This document shows positions 28,428 to 36,162 of a stretch of 64,000 nucleotides of DNA, one piece after another (the first letter of the stretch is position 1; every line of letters begins with the position of its first letter). Made by a program: the position numbers and the translations under genes. The notes beneath the pieces were generated by a model. That model saw nothing but the letters and a program-made list of their open reading frames with translations. It was not told where the DNA came from and did not search any database. This DNA comes from Betaproteobacteria bacterium (GTDB taxonomy: Bacteria > Pseudomonadota > Gammaproteobacteria > Burkholderiales > Usitatibacteraceae): positions 62,001 to 126,000 of the forward strand of contig JADJMI010000010.1 of NCBI GenBank assembly GCA_016709665.1, in the 5' to 3' direction.

Positions 28428-28556
28428 TGAAGGGGACGCACACCTTCACGCGAGCTGAAGGGGACGCACACCTTCACGTGGGCTTAAGGGGACGCACACC
28501 TTCACGCGAGCTGAAGGGGACGCACACCTTCAGGCGAGCTGAAGGGGACGCACACT
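28428..28556 (+). repeat. REP array B, five direct copies with 28-nt period
   Basis: Copies of the 21-nt unit at 28428, 28456, 28484, 28512 and 28540, exactly 28 nt apart, the last cut at its right arm and the third with TTAAGG for TGAAGG. The 7-nt linkers are similar (CGCGAGC, CGTGGGC, CGCGAGC, GGCGAGC). All point the same way. Lies between the photolyase-like gene and the 3' end of the RAYT gene. Confidence 0.93.
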
Positions 28557-28589
28557 CCGCAACCCGCTGGCATGGCAAGGCTTCGGCTT

Positions 28590-29279
28590 TCAGGAGCGAA
28601 CCAGCGAATCCCCCCGCAGCTGCCCGCCCTGGGGCCTCCGCTGCAGATCGCGACCTGTGATTGTCTCCATGGCCCTGACGAAATCGTCCGATCCGCAGGG
28701 TCGATTCTGCCGGGTGCTTTCGCGGAGGTCGTCACATTCCGCATCACCGTCGTCGGCCGCCAGCCATCGGGACCAATCGCCGACGGATTCGAGCGCGCGA
28801 TTCCATCCCGGATCCTGCGTGAGAATGGGATCCCTCCGTCGCCCGCAATGGTCGGCCGCGCTGGACCAGCGATAGTCCTCCGCCCTGGTGATGATCCCTG
28901 CCTTGACGGGATTTCGCTCCACGTACCGGACCGCCGCGTAGAAGTGGTCCCCATCCAGCGCAGCCGAGTGGAAGCGCCCCTGCCACAGATGCCCCGTCCA
29001 GCCCCGCAACCGATTGATCCGCTGGGCGAAACGGGTGTGGACCGGCCGGAACACCCGCTCGAGGCTGTTCTCGGCGGGTGGAACGAGAACGAGGTGGACG
29101 TGGTTGGGCATGAGGCAATAGGCGATGACCTCGACCTCGCGCCTTTGGCAATGATGGGCGAGCCATTCGAGATAGGCCTCCCCATCTTCCTTCGAAAAGA
29201 AGACCCGACCCTGGCGATTGCCTCGCTGGGTCACGTGATGGGGAACGCCGGCTATGACGGGTCGAGATTGACGGGGCAT
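28590..29279 (-). CDS. REP-associated tyrosine transposase (RAYT, Y1/HUH family)
   Basis: 229 residues. Opens MPRQSRPVIAGVPHHVTQRG as RAYT proteins do; HUH metal motif in MPNHVHLVLVPP; catalytic Tyr in RYVERNPVKAG; conserved WSSAADHCG. These single-strand nucleases cut and join at hairpin-forming REP sequences and are normally single-copy and domesticated. Arrays of one hairpin repeat flank it in opposite orientations, which fits a REPtron. The tail after about residue 190 is less conserved. No terminal inverted repeats of a classical insertion sequence were seen. Confidence 0.92.
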   Translation of the reverse strand: MPRQSRPVIAGVPHHVTQRGNRQGRVFFSKEDGEAYLEWLAHHCQRREVEVIAYCLMPNHVHLVLVPPAENSLERVFRPVHTRFAQRINRLRGWTGHLWQGRFHSAALDGDHFYAAVRYVERNPVKAGIITRAEDYRWSSAADHCGRRRDPILTQDPGWNRALESVGDWSRWLAADDGDAECDDLRESTRQNRPCGSDDFVRAMETITGRDLQRRPQGGQLRGDSLVRS

Positions 29280-29385
29280 GTCGTTCCGCTGGCAGGGCGA
29301 ATTCCACTTTCAACGCTCGGCGATGGCCTCTCGCTGACATTTCGCGGCACGATTTCCCGACTGGGTCCGTCCCCTTCGGCTCAGT

Positions 29386-29483
29386 TGAAAGTGTGCGTCC
29401 CCTTCAGTGACAGTGAAGGTGTGCGTCCCCTTCAGAAAAGTGTGCGTCCCCTTCAGCCTCAGTGAAGGTGTGCGTCCCCTTCA
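29386..29483 (-). repeat. REP array C, four copies in reverse orientation
   Basis: Copies at 29386-29406, 29414-29434, 29435-29455 and 29463-29483, all reversed relative to array B, so the RAYT gene is bracketed by inverted arrays. Starts are 28, 21 and 28 nt apart. The first (TGAAAGTG) and third (GAAAAGTG) have decayed arms. A weaker relative, GTCCGTCCCCTTC, lies at about 29366. Confidence 0.92.
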
Positions 29484-29524
29484 GTAGTGCCTTCAGTGCC
29501 GTGATTTTCGGAGTGCCCCCCGCG

Positions 29525-29538
29525 TTGATACACGTCAA
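29525..29538. promoter_or_regulatory. FNR/ANR-like box TTGAT-ACAC-GTCAA upstream of nqrA
   Basis: One base away from the FNR consensus TTGAT-N4-ATCAA, centred 88 bp upstream of the nqrA ATG. Suggests oxygen-responsive control of the NQR operon. Regulator gene is not in the window. Sequence match only. Confidence 0.45.
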
Positions 29539-29574
29539 GGGGTGAAATGCCCCAAGCCCTACCCTTGGCCGGAG

Positions 29575-29599
29575 GGCTGAGCGGGGTGTCCCCGCAGCC
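29575..29599 (+). promoter_or_regulatory. strong hairpin in the nqrA leader
   Basis: GCGGGG-TGT-CCCCGC stem extended by GGCT/AGCC around a 2-nt bulge, ending 20 bp before the nqrA ATG. No T-run follows, so it is not a standard terminator; it may protect or shape the 5' end of the nqr mRNA. Confidence 0.4.
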
Positions 29600-29619
29600 C
29601 GTTCCCCCCGTCCACCCCA

Positions 29620-30963
29620 ATGATCGCCATTCGACGCGGAATCGACCTGCCCCTCGCCGGCGCACCGGAAACGAGCGCCGTCGCCGACGCTCCCGTCCGT
29701 CGCGTGGCCGTCCTGGGCGCCGATTTCGTCGGCCTGAAGCCCACCTTCCTCGTGCAGCCCGGTGACCGCGTGCGAATCGGACAGCCGCTCTTCGAGGACA
29801 AGAAAGCCCCGGGCGTCATCCATACCGCCCCGGCCGCCGGCCGGGTCAGCGCGATCAACCGCGGCGACAAGCGCGCGTTCGTCTCGCTGGTGATCGACCG
29901 GGACGGCGACGAAGCCACGCCCTTCGCCAGCTACACCGGGCTGAAGGCGGACGCCGGCGGTGCCGACTACGTGAGAAGGCTCCTCGCCGAATCCGGCCTC
30001 TGGACCGCCCTGCGCGCCCGCCCCTACAGCCGCGTCCCCGCCACGACGGCGATCCCCGACGCGATATTCGTCACCGCGATCGACACGCGCCCCCACGCGC
30101 CTTCGCCGGATGTCGCCCTCGCCGGCCGGGAATCCGACTTCGCCGCGGGCATCCTCGCCCTGCGCGAACTCACCCCGGGTACCGTCTTCGTCTGCCGCCG
30201 CCCCGACTCGCGCCTGTCGCCGCCCGTCGCCGACCGCGTGAAGGACGCTCCCTTCTCGGGCCCCCATCCCGCGGGCAACGCCGGCACGCACATCCACTTC
30301 CTGCACCCCGTCGGCCACGGTCGCATGGCCTGGCACATCGCGGCACGCGACGTCGCCGCCATCGGCCACCTGCTCGCCACCGGGAAACTCGACACCGATC
30401 GCATCATCTCCATCGCCGGCCCCGGCATCGCGAATCCCCGCCTCGCACGCACCCGCCTGGGGGCCTCGATCGACGAACTGGTCGCCGGCAGCCTCGCCGC
30501 GGGCGAGCAGCGCGTCGTCTCGGGCTCCGTGCTGGACGGCCGCGCGGCGAAGGGCGACGTCGAGGGTTACCTCGGCCGATACCACGCGCAGGTGTGCGCG
30601 CTGCCCGAGGGAAGGGAACGCGAGCTCTTCGGCTGGATCGCCCCGGGCGCGCAGAAGTTCTCCATCACGCGTTCGGTCGTCGGCGCCTTCACGCGCGCCG
30701 CCCGGCCATTGACCACGACCACCAACGGCTCGATCCGCGCCATGGTCCCCATCGGCAGCTACGAAAAGCTGATGCCGCTCGACATCATGCCGACCTTCCT
30801 GCTGCGCGCGCTCCTCACCGGCGACCTCGAGCGCGCCGAGGCCCTGGGCGCCCTGGAACTGGACGAGGAAGACCTCGCCCTGTGCACCTACGCCTGCCCC
30901 GGCAAGAACGACTACGGCCCGCTGCTGCGCGCCGTGCTCGCGCGCCTGGAAAAGGAAGCCTGA
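29620..30963 (+). CDS. nqrA: Na+-translocating NADH:quinone reductase subunit A
   Basis: 447 residues, cytoplasmic subunit of NQR involved in quinone binding at the membrane face. Opening IAIRRGIDLPLAG, then LVQPGDRVRIGQPLFEDK (biotinyl/barrel-sandwich-like), HPAGNAGTHIHFLHPVG and CTYACPGKNDYGPLLR are typical of NqrA. First gene of the nqr operon; its TGA overlaps the nqrB ATG. Confidence 0.95.
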   Translation: MIAIRRGIDLPLAGAPETSAVADAPVRRVAVLGADFVGLKPTFLVQPGDRVRIGQPLFEDKKAPGVIHTAPAAGRVSAINRGDKRAFVSLVIDRDGDEATPFASYTGLKADAGGADYVRRLLAESGLWTALRARPYSRVPATTAIPDAIFVTAIDTRPHAPSPDVALAGRESDFAAGILALRELTPGTVFVCRRPDSRLSPPVADRVKDAPFSGPHPAGNAGTHIHFLHPVGHGRMAWHIAARDVAAIGHLLATGKLDTDRIISIAGPGIANPRLARTRLGASIDELVAGSLAAGEQRVVSGSVLDGRAAKGDVEGYLGRYHAQVCALPEGRERELFGWIAPGAQKFSITRSVVGAFTRAARPLTTTTNGSIRAMVPIGSYEKLMPLDIMPTFLLRALLTGDLERAEALGALELDEEDLALCTYACPGKNDYGPLLRAVLARLEKEA

Positions 30964-32213
30964 TGGCGAAGCTCCAGGACATCCTCGCCAAGGTCGAGCA
31001 CGCGTACTTCTCGCCGGGCAAGCCGCTCGCGAAGTTCCATCCCCTCTTCGAGGCGACGGACACCTTCCTCTTCACGCCGGCGTCGGTCACGAAGGGCACG
31101 ACGCACGTGCGCGACGCGCTCGACCTCAAGCGCATGATGATGATCGTCGTCATCGCCCTCATGCCCTGCATCCTCATGGCGATGTACAACACGGGGCTGC
31201 AGGCGAACCTCGCGCTGGACCCGGCGAAGCTCGCGAAGCTGGAGGGCTGGCGCCACGCCATCATCGGCGCGGCCGGCATCGGCTACGACCCGCGCAGCAT
31301 CCTCGCGTGCCTCTTCCACGGCGCGCTCTACTTCCTGCCCATGTACGTCGTCACGATGGCCGTGGGCGGCACGTGGGAAGTGATCTTCGCGATCGTGAGG
31401 AAGCACGAGGTGAACGAGGGCTTCTTCGTGACGGGGATGCTCTTTCCGCTCATCCTGCCGGCCGCGACGCCCCTGTGGCAGGTGGCCCTGGCGATCAGCT
31501 TCGGCGTGGTGGTGGGCAAGGAGGTGTTCGGCGGCACGGGCATGAACTTCCTCAACCCTGCCCTCGTCGCGCGCGCCTTCCTCTTCTTCGCCTACCCGGC
31601 GGAGATGTCCGGCGACAAGGTGTGGGTGGCCATGGACGGCGCCCTCGCGGTGGACGGCTGGTCCGGCGCCACGGCCCTGGGCACCCTGCGCGCGGCGGGC
31701 GAGAGCTTCCCGCAGGCGATGCAGGGCCTGTCGTGGAAGAACGCGTTCCTGGGGATCGAGCCCGGATCGATGGGCGAGACCTCCGCGCTCGCGTGCCTCA
31801 TCGGCGCCGTCATCCTCATCGTCACGCGGATCGGCTCGTGGCGGACGATGGCGGCGGTGTGCGTCGGCACCGTCGCGATGTCGCTGCTCCTCAACGCCAT
31901 CGGCTCGAAGACCAACCCGTGGTTCGCGATCCCGTTCTGGTGGCACATGGTGCTGGGCGGGTGGGCGTTCGGCATGGTGTTCATGGCGACGGACCCGGTG
32001 ACCTCGCCCTTCACCGAGAAGGGCAAGTGGATCTACGGCTTCGGCATCGGGGCCCTGGTGGTGCTGGTGCGCGTGGTGAACCCGGCGTACCCGGAATGCA
32101 TGATGCTCGTGATCCTCTTCATGAACGTGATGGCGCCGCTCATCGATTTCCCGATCGTGAAGGCCAACATCAAGCGCCGCGCGGCGCGGGGAGGATCCCA
32201 TGGCGGATCGTGA
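30963..32213 (+). CDS. nqrB: Na+-translocating NADH:quinone reductase subunit B
   Basis: 416 residues, polytopic membrane subunit. FMN is bound covalently through the Thr of the SGAT motif (GWSGATALGTL). Conserved HGALYFLPMYVV, FGGTGMNFLNPALVARAFLFFAYP and FMATDPVTSPFT. ApbE encoded downstream would attach the FMN. Overlaps nqrA by 1 base set (TGATG) and nqrC by 14 bp. Confidence 0.96.
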   Translation: MAKLQDILAKVEHAYFSPGKPLAKFHPLFEATDTFLFTPASVTKGTTHVRDALDLKRMMMIVVIALMPCILMAMYNTGLQANLALDPAKLAKLEGWRHAIIGAAGIGYDPRSILACLFHGALYFLPMYVVTMAVGGTWEVIFAIVRKHEVNEGFFVTGMLFPLILPAATPLWQVALAISFGVVVGKEVFGGTGMNFLNPALVARAFLFFAYPAEMSGDKVWVAMDGALAVDGWSGATALGTLRAAGESFPQAMQGLSWKNAFLGIEPGSMGETSALACLIGAVILIVTRIGSWRTMAAVCVGTVAMSLLLNAIGSKTNPWFAIPFWWHMVLGGWAFGMVFMATDPVTSPFTEKGKWIYGFGIGALVVLVRVVNPAYPECMMLVILFMNVMAPLIDFPIVKANIKRRAARGGSHGGS

Positions 32214-33042
32214 ATCGCCCCGCTACGTGATCCTCTTCGCGACGGCGGTGTGCGTCGCCTGCGCGTTCGTCGTCTCCGTGGCCGCCGTGCTGCTGCAGCC
32301 GGCGCAGAAGGCCAATGCGCGGCTGTACATGGAAAAGAACGTCCTGCTGGCCGCGGGACTGGTGAAGCCGACGGACAAGGTGGGTGCGAAGGAGGTCGAG
32401 GCCTTCTTCCAGAAGGACGTGAAGGCGCGCCTGGTGGACCTGCTGACCGGCGAACTGCTCCTCGAGGACAAGCGGGACGCCCGTTCGTACGACCAGCGCG
32501 CCGCGCGCGCCGACCCGGGCGCCAGCCATGCGGCGCCGCCCAACGGGGCGGGCATCGGGCGCATTCCCGACCTCGCCGTCGCCTATTTCGTCATGAAGGA
32601 CGGCAAGGTCGACCAGGTGGTCATCGCGCTCGAGGGACTGGGCATGTGGGGCACGGTGTACGGCTTCATGGCGATCGACAAGGACGGGCGGACGATCCGC
32701 GGCCTCACCTACTACGACCAGAAGGAAACCCCGGGGCTGGGCGGCGAGATCGCCAATCCGCAATGGCAGGCGCTGTGGGTCGGCCGCCATGTTTACGACG
32801 GCGAGGGCCTGCCGAAGATCACGGTCGTCAAGGGAGCCGCCGGTCCGCCGGACAAGGATCCGCTTCGCGTGGACGGCATGTCCGGCGCCACCATCACCAG
32901 CAACGCCATCACGCGGCTCACGCAGTTCTGGCTGTCGGATTTCGGGTACGGGAAGTTCCTCAAGCGCTACGGAAAGGGGGGCGGCCATATGAACCCACTC
33001 GTGGAAGTCGCTGAAGGGGACGCACACCTTCAGCACGCCTGA
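32200..33042 (+). CDS. nqrC: Na+-translocating NADH:quinone reductase subunit C, C-terminus rewritten by a REP copy
   Basis: 280 residues. N-terminal membrane helix (YVILFATAVCVACAFVVSVAAVLL) and periplasmic FMN domain with the second flavinylation motif DGMSGATITSNA. The last residues (EGDAHLQHA) are encoded by a REP repeat, and the stop lies between two REP copies, so the original C-terminal end was replaced or extended by a few residues. Confidence 0.94.
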   Translation: MADRESPRYVILFATAVCVACAFVVSVAAVLLQPAQKANARLYMEKNVLLAAGLVKPTDKVGAKEVEAFFQKDVKARLVDLLTGELLLEDKRDARSYDQRAARADPGASHAAPPNGAGIGRIPDLAVAYFVMKDGKVDQVVIALEGLGMWGTVYGFMAIDKDGRTIRGLTYYDQKETPGLGGEIANPQWQALWVGRHVYDGEGLPKITVVKGAAGPPDKDPLRVDGMSGATITSNAITRLTQFWLSDFGYGKFLKRYGKGGGHMNPLVEVAEGDAHLQHA

Positions 33043-33171
33043 AGGGGACGCACACCTGAGCGCCGCAGATCAAGTCACTGAAAACGTTCATGAATCGGGG
33101 TCGCCTGCCGGTCGATCGGCCGGAAAAGTGTCCGTCCCCTTCACCGCGGGTGAAGGTGTGCGTCCCCTTCA
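33012..33171. repeat. REP cluster D, two forward and two reverse copies within the nqr operon
   Basis: Forward copies 33012-33032 and 33040-33057 (cut), reverse copies 33123-33143 (decayed, TCC for TGC) and 33151-33171; each pair is 28 nt apart. A 65-bp core without a gene lies between the pairs. The whole forms an inverted pair of pairs between nqrC and nqrD, genes that normally adjoin or overlap. Confidence 0.92.
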
Positions 33172-33192
33172 AGGGCTTCAAGGGGGGGCGGC

Positions 33193-33834
33193 ATGAGCGC
33201 CACGACGATCTTCGGCAAGAACGAGCGCAAGGCCCTCATCGGCCCCATCCTCACGAACAACCCGATCGGGGTGCAGGTGCTGGGCATCTGCTCGGCGCTC
33301 GCGGTGACCACGCGCGTGGACAAGGCGCTGGTCATGACCGCCGGCGTGCTGCTGGTGACGATGCTCGCCAACGTGGCGGTGAGCCTCGTGCGCAACCACA
33401 CGCCCGGCTCCATCCGCATCATCGTGCAGCTCGCCATCATCGCCTCGCTGGTCATCGTGTTCGACCAGGTGCTGAAGGCCACCCTCTACGAGCTCTCCCT
33501 CGAGCTCTCCGTCTTCGTCGGCCTCATCATCACCAACTGCATCGTGATGGGCCGCGCGGAAGGCTACGCGATGCAAAACCCGCCGCTCGCGAGCGCCCTG
33601 GACGGCATCGGCAACGGCCTGGGCTACGGCATCGTGCTCATCGCCACCGCGTTCCTGCGCGAACTGCTGGGCGCCGGCAAGGTGCTGGGCTTCACGATCC
33701 TGCCCCTCGTGAAGGACGGCGGCTGGTACGTGCCCAACGGCCTCATGCTGCTCGCGCCCTCGGGCCTGTTCATCATCGCCGGCCTCATCTGGCTGCTGCG
33801 CACGGTGAAGCCCGAACTGCAGGAAAAGGACTGA
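33193..33834 (+). CDS. nqrD: Na+-translocating NADH:quinone reductase subunit D
   Basis: 213 residues, six-helix membrane subunit of the NqrD/RnfE family, which with NqrE holds the intramembrane Fe centre. Conserved LTNNPIGVQVLGICSALAVT, GLIITNCIVMGRAEGYAM and LGYGIVLIATAFLRELLG. Its start follows a GGGGGGCGGC stretch just behind REP cluster D. Confidence 0.95.
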   Translation: MSATTIFGKNERKALIGPILTNNPIGVQVLGICSALAVTTRVDKALVMTAGVLLVTMLANVAVSLVRNHTPGSIRIIVQLAIIASLVIVFDQVLKATLYELSLELSVFVGLIITNCIVMGRAEGYAMQNPPLASALDGIGNGLGYGIVLIATAFLRELLGAGKVLGFTILPLVKDGGWYVPNGLMLLAPSGLFIIAGLIWLLRTVKPELQEKD

Positions 33835-34448
33835 TGGAACACTATCTTTCCCTCTTCGTGCGCGCCCTGTTCCTCGAGAACATGGCCCTCGCGTTCTTCC
33901 TGGGCATGTGCTCCTTCCTCGCCTGCTCGAAGAAGGTGGAGACCGCGTTCGGCCTGGGCGTCGCGGTCGCCTTCGTGCAGGTGCTCACGGTGCCGCTCAA
34001 CAACCTCATCCTGGCCTACCTGCTGAAGGAGGGCGCCCTGGGCTGGATCACCCCCGCCCTCGCCAAGGTGGACCTCACCTTCCTCGCGTTCATCCTCTTC
34101 ATCGGCACCATCGCCGCGGCCACGCAAGTGGTGGAGATGGCCGTCGAGAAGTTCGCCCCCGGCCTTTACTCGACCCTCGGCGTCTTCCTGCCCCTCATCG
34201 CGGTCAACTGCGTGATCCTGGGCGGCTCGCTCTTCATGCAGGAGCGCGACTACGGCTTCGGCGAGAGCGTGGTGTTCGGCCTGGGCTCGGGCCTGGGGTT
34301 CGCGCTCGCCATCGTGGCGATGGCCGCCGTGCGCGAGAAGCTCGCCTACTCGCACGTGCCCGCGGGCCTCAAGGGCCTGGGCATCACCTTCGTGACGGCC
34401 GGCCTCATCTCCGTGGCGTTCATGGTGTTCTCGGGAATCCAGCTCTAG
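33834..34448 (+). CDS. nqrE: Na+-translocating NADH:quinone reductase subunit E
   Basis: 204 residues, six-helix membrane subunit of the NqrE/RnfA family. Conserved FLENMALAFFLGMCSFLACSKK, AVNCVILGGSLFMQERDY with the Cys that ligates the Fe between NqrD and NqrE. Overlaps the nqrD stop (TGATG). Confidence 0.95.
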   Translation: MEHYLSLFVRALFLENMALAFFLGMCSFLACSKKVETAFGLGVAVAFVQVLTVPLNNLILAYLLKEGALGWITPALAKVDLTFLAFILFIGTIAAATQVVEMAVEKFAPGLYSTLGVFLPLIAVNCVILGGSLFMQERDYGFGESVVFGLGSGLGFALAIVAMAAVREKLAYSHVPAGLKGLGITFVTAGLISVAFMVFSGIQL

Positions 34449-34455
34449 GCCCGCC

Positions 34456-35682
34456 ATGACCGAAATCGTCCTCGGCGTCTTCACCTTCACCGCCATCATC
34501 CTCGGGCTGGTCGCGATCCTGCTCGCGGCCCGCTCGAAGCTCGTGGCCACGGGCAACGTCACCATCACCGTGAACGACGACCCCGCCAAGGCCCTCAAGG
34601 TGGCGGCGGGCGGCACGCTCCTCAACAAGCTCGCCGACAGCGGCATCTTCATTCCCTCGGCCTGCGGCGGCAAGGGCGCGTGCGGCGTGTGCGAGGTGGT
34701 GGTGAAGGAAGGCGGCGGCGAGCTGCTGCCCACCGAGGAAGGCTACATCTCCCGCGGCGAGGCCAAGCGCGGCTGCCGGCTCGCCTGCCAGGTGAAGGTG
34801 AAGGGCGACATGAAGATCGAGATCGCCCCCGAGATCTTCGACGTGCGCAAGTGGACGTGCAAGGTCGTCTCCAACCGCAACGTCGCCACGTTCATCAAGG
34901 AGCTGAAGCTCGCCCTCCCCGAAGGCGAGGACGTGCCCTTCCGCGCCGGCGGCTACGTGCAGATCGAGTGCCCGCCGCACCAGGTGTCCTTCAGGGATTT
35001 CGCCATCGAGGCGCCCTACCGCGAGGACTGGGACAAGTTCGACCTCTGGCGCTTCAGGAGCGGCTGCACCGAGACGGTGACCCGCGCCTACTCGATGGCC
35101 AACTACCCCAACGAGAAGGGCCTGCTCCTCTTCACCATCCGCATCGCCTTCCCGCCGGGGTACAAGGAAGAGATCCCGCCGGGCATCATGAGCTCCTGGG
35201 TGTTCAACCTGAAGGAAGGCGACGAAGTGACGGTCTCGGGCCCCTTCGGCGAATTCTTCGCGCGCGACACGAAGCGCGAGATGTGCTTCATCGGTGGCGG
35301 CGCCGGCATGGCGCCGATGCGCTCGCACATCTTCGACCAGTTCCACCGCCTGCACACCAGGCGCAAGGCCACCTACTGGTACGGCGCGAGGAGCCTCAAG
35401 GAAGCGTTCTACCAGGACGAGTTCGACGCCATCGCGAAGGCCAATCCCAACTTCACCTGGCACCTCGCGCTCTCCGAGCCGCTGCCCGAGGACGACTGGA
35501 CGGGCTACACGGGCTTCATCCACAACGTGCTGCGCGACGAGTACCTGAAGAACCACCCCGCCCCCGAGGACATCGAGTACTACATGTGCGGCCCGGGGCC
35601 GATGAACAACGCCGTGATCGCCATGCTGCTCGACCTGGGCGTGGAGCGCGAGAACATCATGCTCGACGACTTCGGGTCGTGA
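34456..35682 (+). CDS. nqrF: Na+-translocating NADH:quinone reductase subunit F
   Basis: 408 residues, the NADH dehydrogenase part. N-terminal membrane helix, ferredoxin-type 2Fe-2S domain (PSACGGKGACGVCEV ... CRLACQ), FAD-binding RAYSMANYP and NADH-binding FIGGGAGMAPMRSH and YMCGPGPMNNAV. Transfers electrons from NADH to the FMN sites of NqrB/C. Confidence 0.96.
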   Translation: MTEIVLGVFTFTAIILGLVAILLAARSKLVATGNVTITVNDDPAKALKVAAGGTLLNKLADSGIFIPSACGGKGACGVCEVVVKEGGGELLPTEEGYISRGEAKRGCRLACQVKVKGDMKIEIAPEIFDVRKWTCKVVSNRNVATFIKELKLALPEGEDVPFRAGGYVQIECPPHQVSFRDFAIEAPYREDWDKFDLWRFRSGCTETVTRAYSMANYPNEKGLLLFTIRIAFPPGYKEEIPPGIMSSWVFNLKEGDEVTVSGPFGEFFARDTKREMCFIGGGAGMAPMRSHIFDQFHRLHTRRKATYWYGARSLKEAFYQDEFDAIAKANPNFTWHLALSEPLPEDDWTGYTGFIHNVLRDEYLKNHPAPEDIEYYMCGPGPMNNAVIAMLLDLGVERENIMLDDFGS

Positions 35683-35698
35683 GCGCGAGGAGACCGAG

Positions 35699-36148
35699 AT
35701 GACCATTGCCAGCGTGCTGGACGCCCTGGGCGACCGCGGAAGCGAAGGGCTGCACACCATCCCCGCCTCGGCCACCGTCGCCGAAGCCGTGGACGCCATG
35801 GCGCAGAACGAGATCGGCGCGCTCGTCGTGAGCACCGAAGACAGGCTCCTGGGCGGCATCTTCACCGAGCGCGACCTGATGATGCGCGTGGTGAAGCCCG
35901 GCCTCGACCCGAAGAAGACGCCGCTTTCGCTCGTCATGACCCGCGACATCCAGGCCGTGACGCCCGGTACCACGCTCGAGGCCGCGCTCGCCCTCATGTA
36001 CGTGCACCGCTTCCGCCACCTGATCGTCATGGACGGGCCGCACCTGCACGGCATCGTCTCGATGCGCGACCTCGCCTACCACCTCATCCGCCACGGGGAG
36101 GGGCGCTTCGAGGCGTCCATCCGCCTCGCCGGCGGGCCGGGCACCTGA
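35699..36148 (+). CDS. CBS-domain pair protein
   Basis: 149 residues made of two CBS motifs (LHTIPASATVAEAVDAMAQNEIGALVV and IQAVTPGTTLEAALALMYVHRFRHLIVMD) with the closing motif GIVSMRDLAYHLI. CBS pairs bind adenine nucleotides and sense energy state. Lies in the nqr operon between nqrF and apbE, 16 bp after nqrF; a role in NQR control is inference from position. Confidence 0.88.
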   Translation: MTIASVLDALGDRGSEGLHTIPASATVAEAVDAMAQNEIGALVVSTEDRLLGGIFTERDLMMRVVKPGLDPKKTPLSLVMTRDIQAVTPGTTLEAALALMYVHRFRHLIVMDGPHLHGIVSMRDLAYHLIRHGEGRFEASIRLAGGPGT

Positions 36149-36162
36149 TTGAGGAACCTGCC

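Noticed and set aside
28428..28556. Regular 28-nt array resembling a small CRISPR
   Set aside because: The spacers are only 7 nt and nearly identical, the unit is a self-complementary hairpin found at other loci, and there are no cas genes.
28590..29279. Active insertion sequence (IS200/IS605)
   Set aside because: No ORFB, no IS200-type subterminal ends; the protein groups with RAYT by its motifs and surrounding REP arrays.
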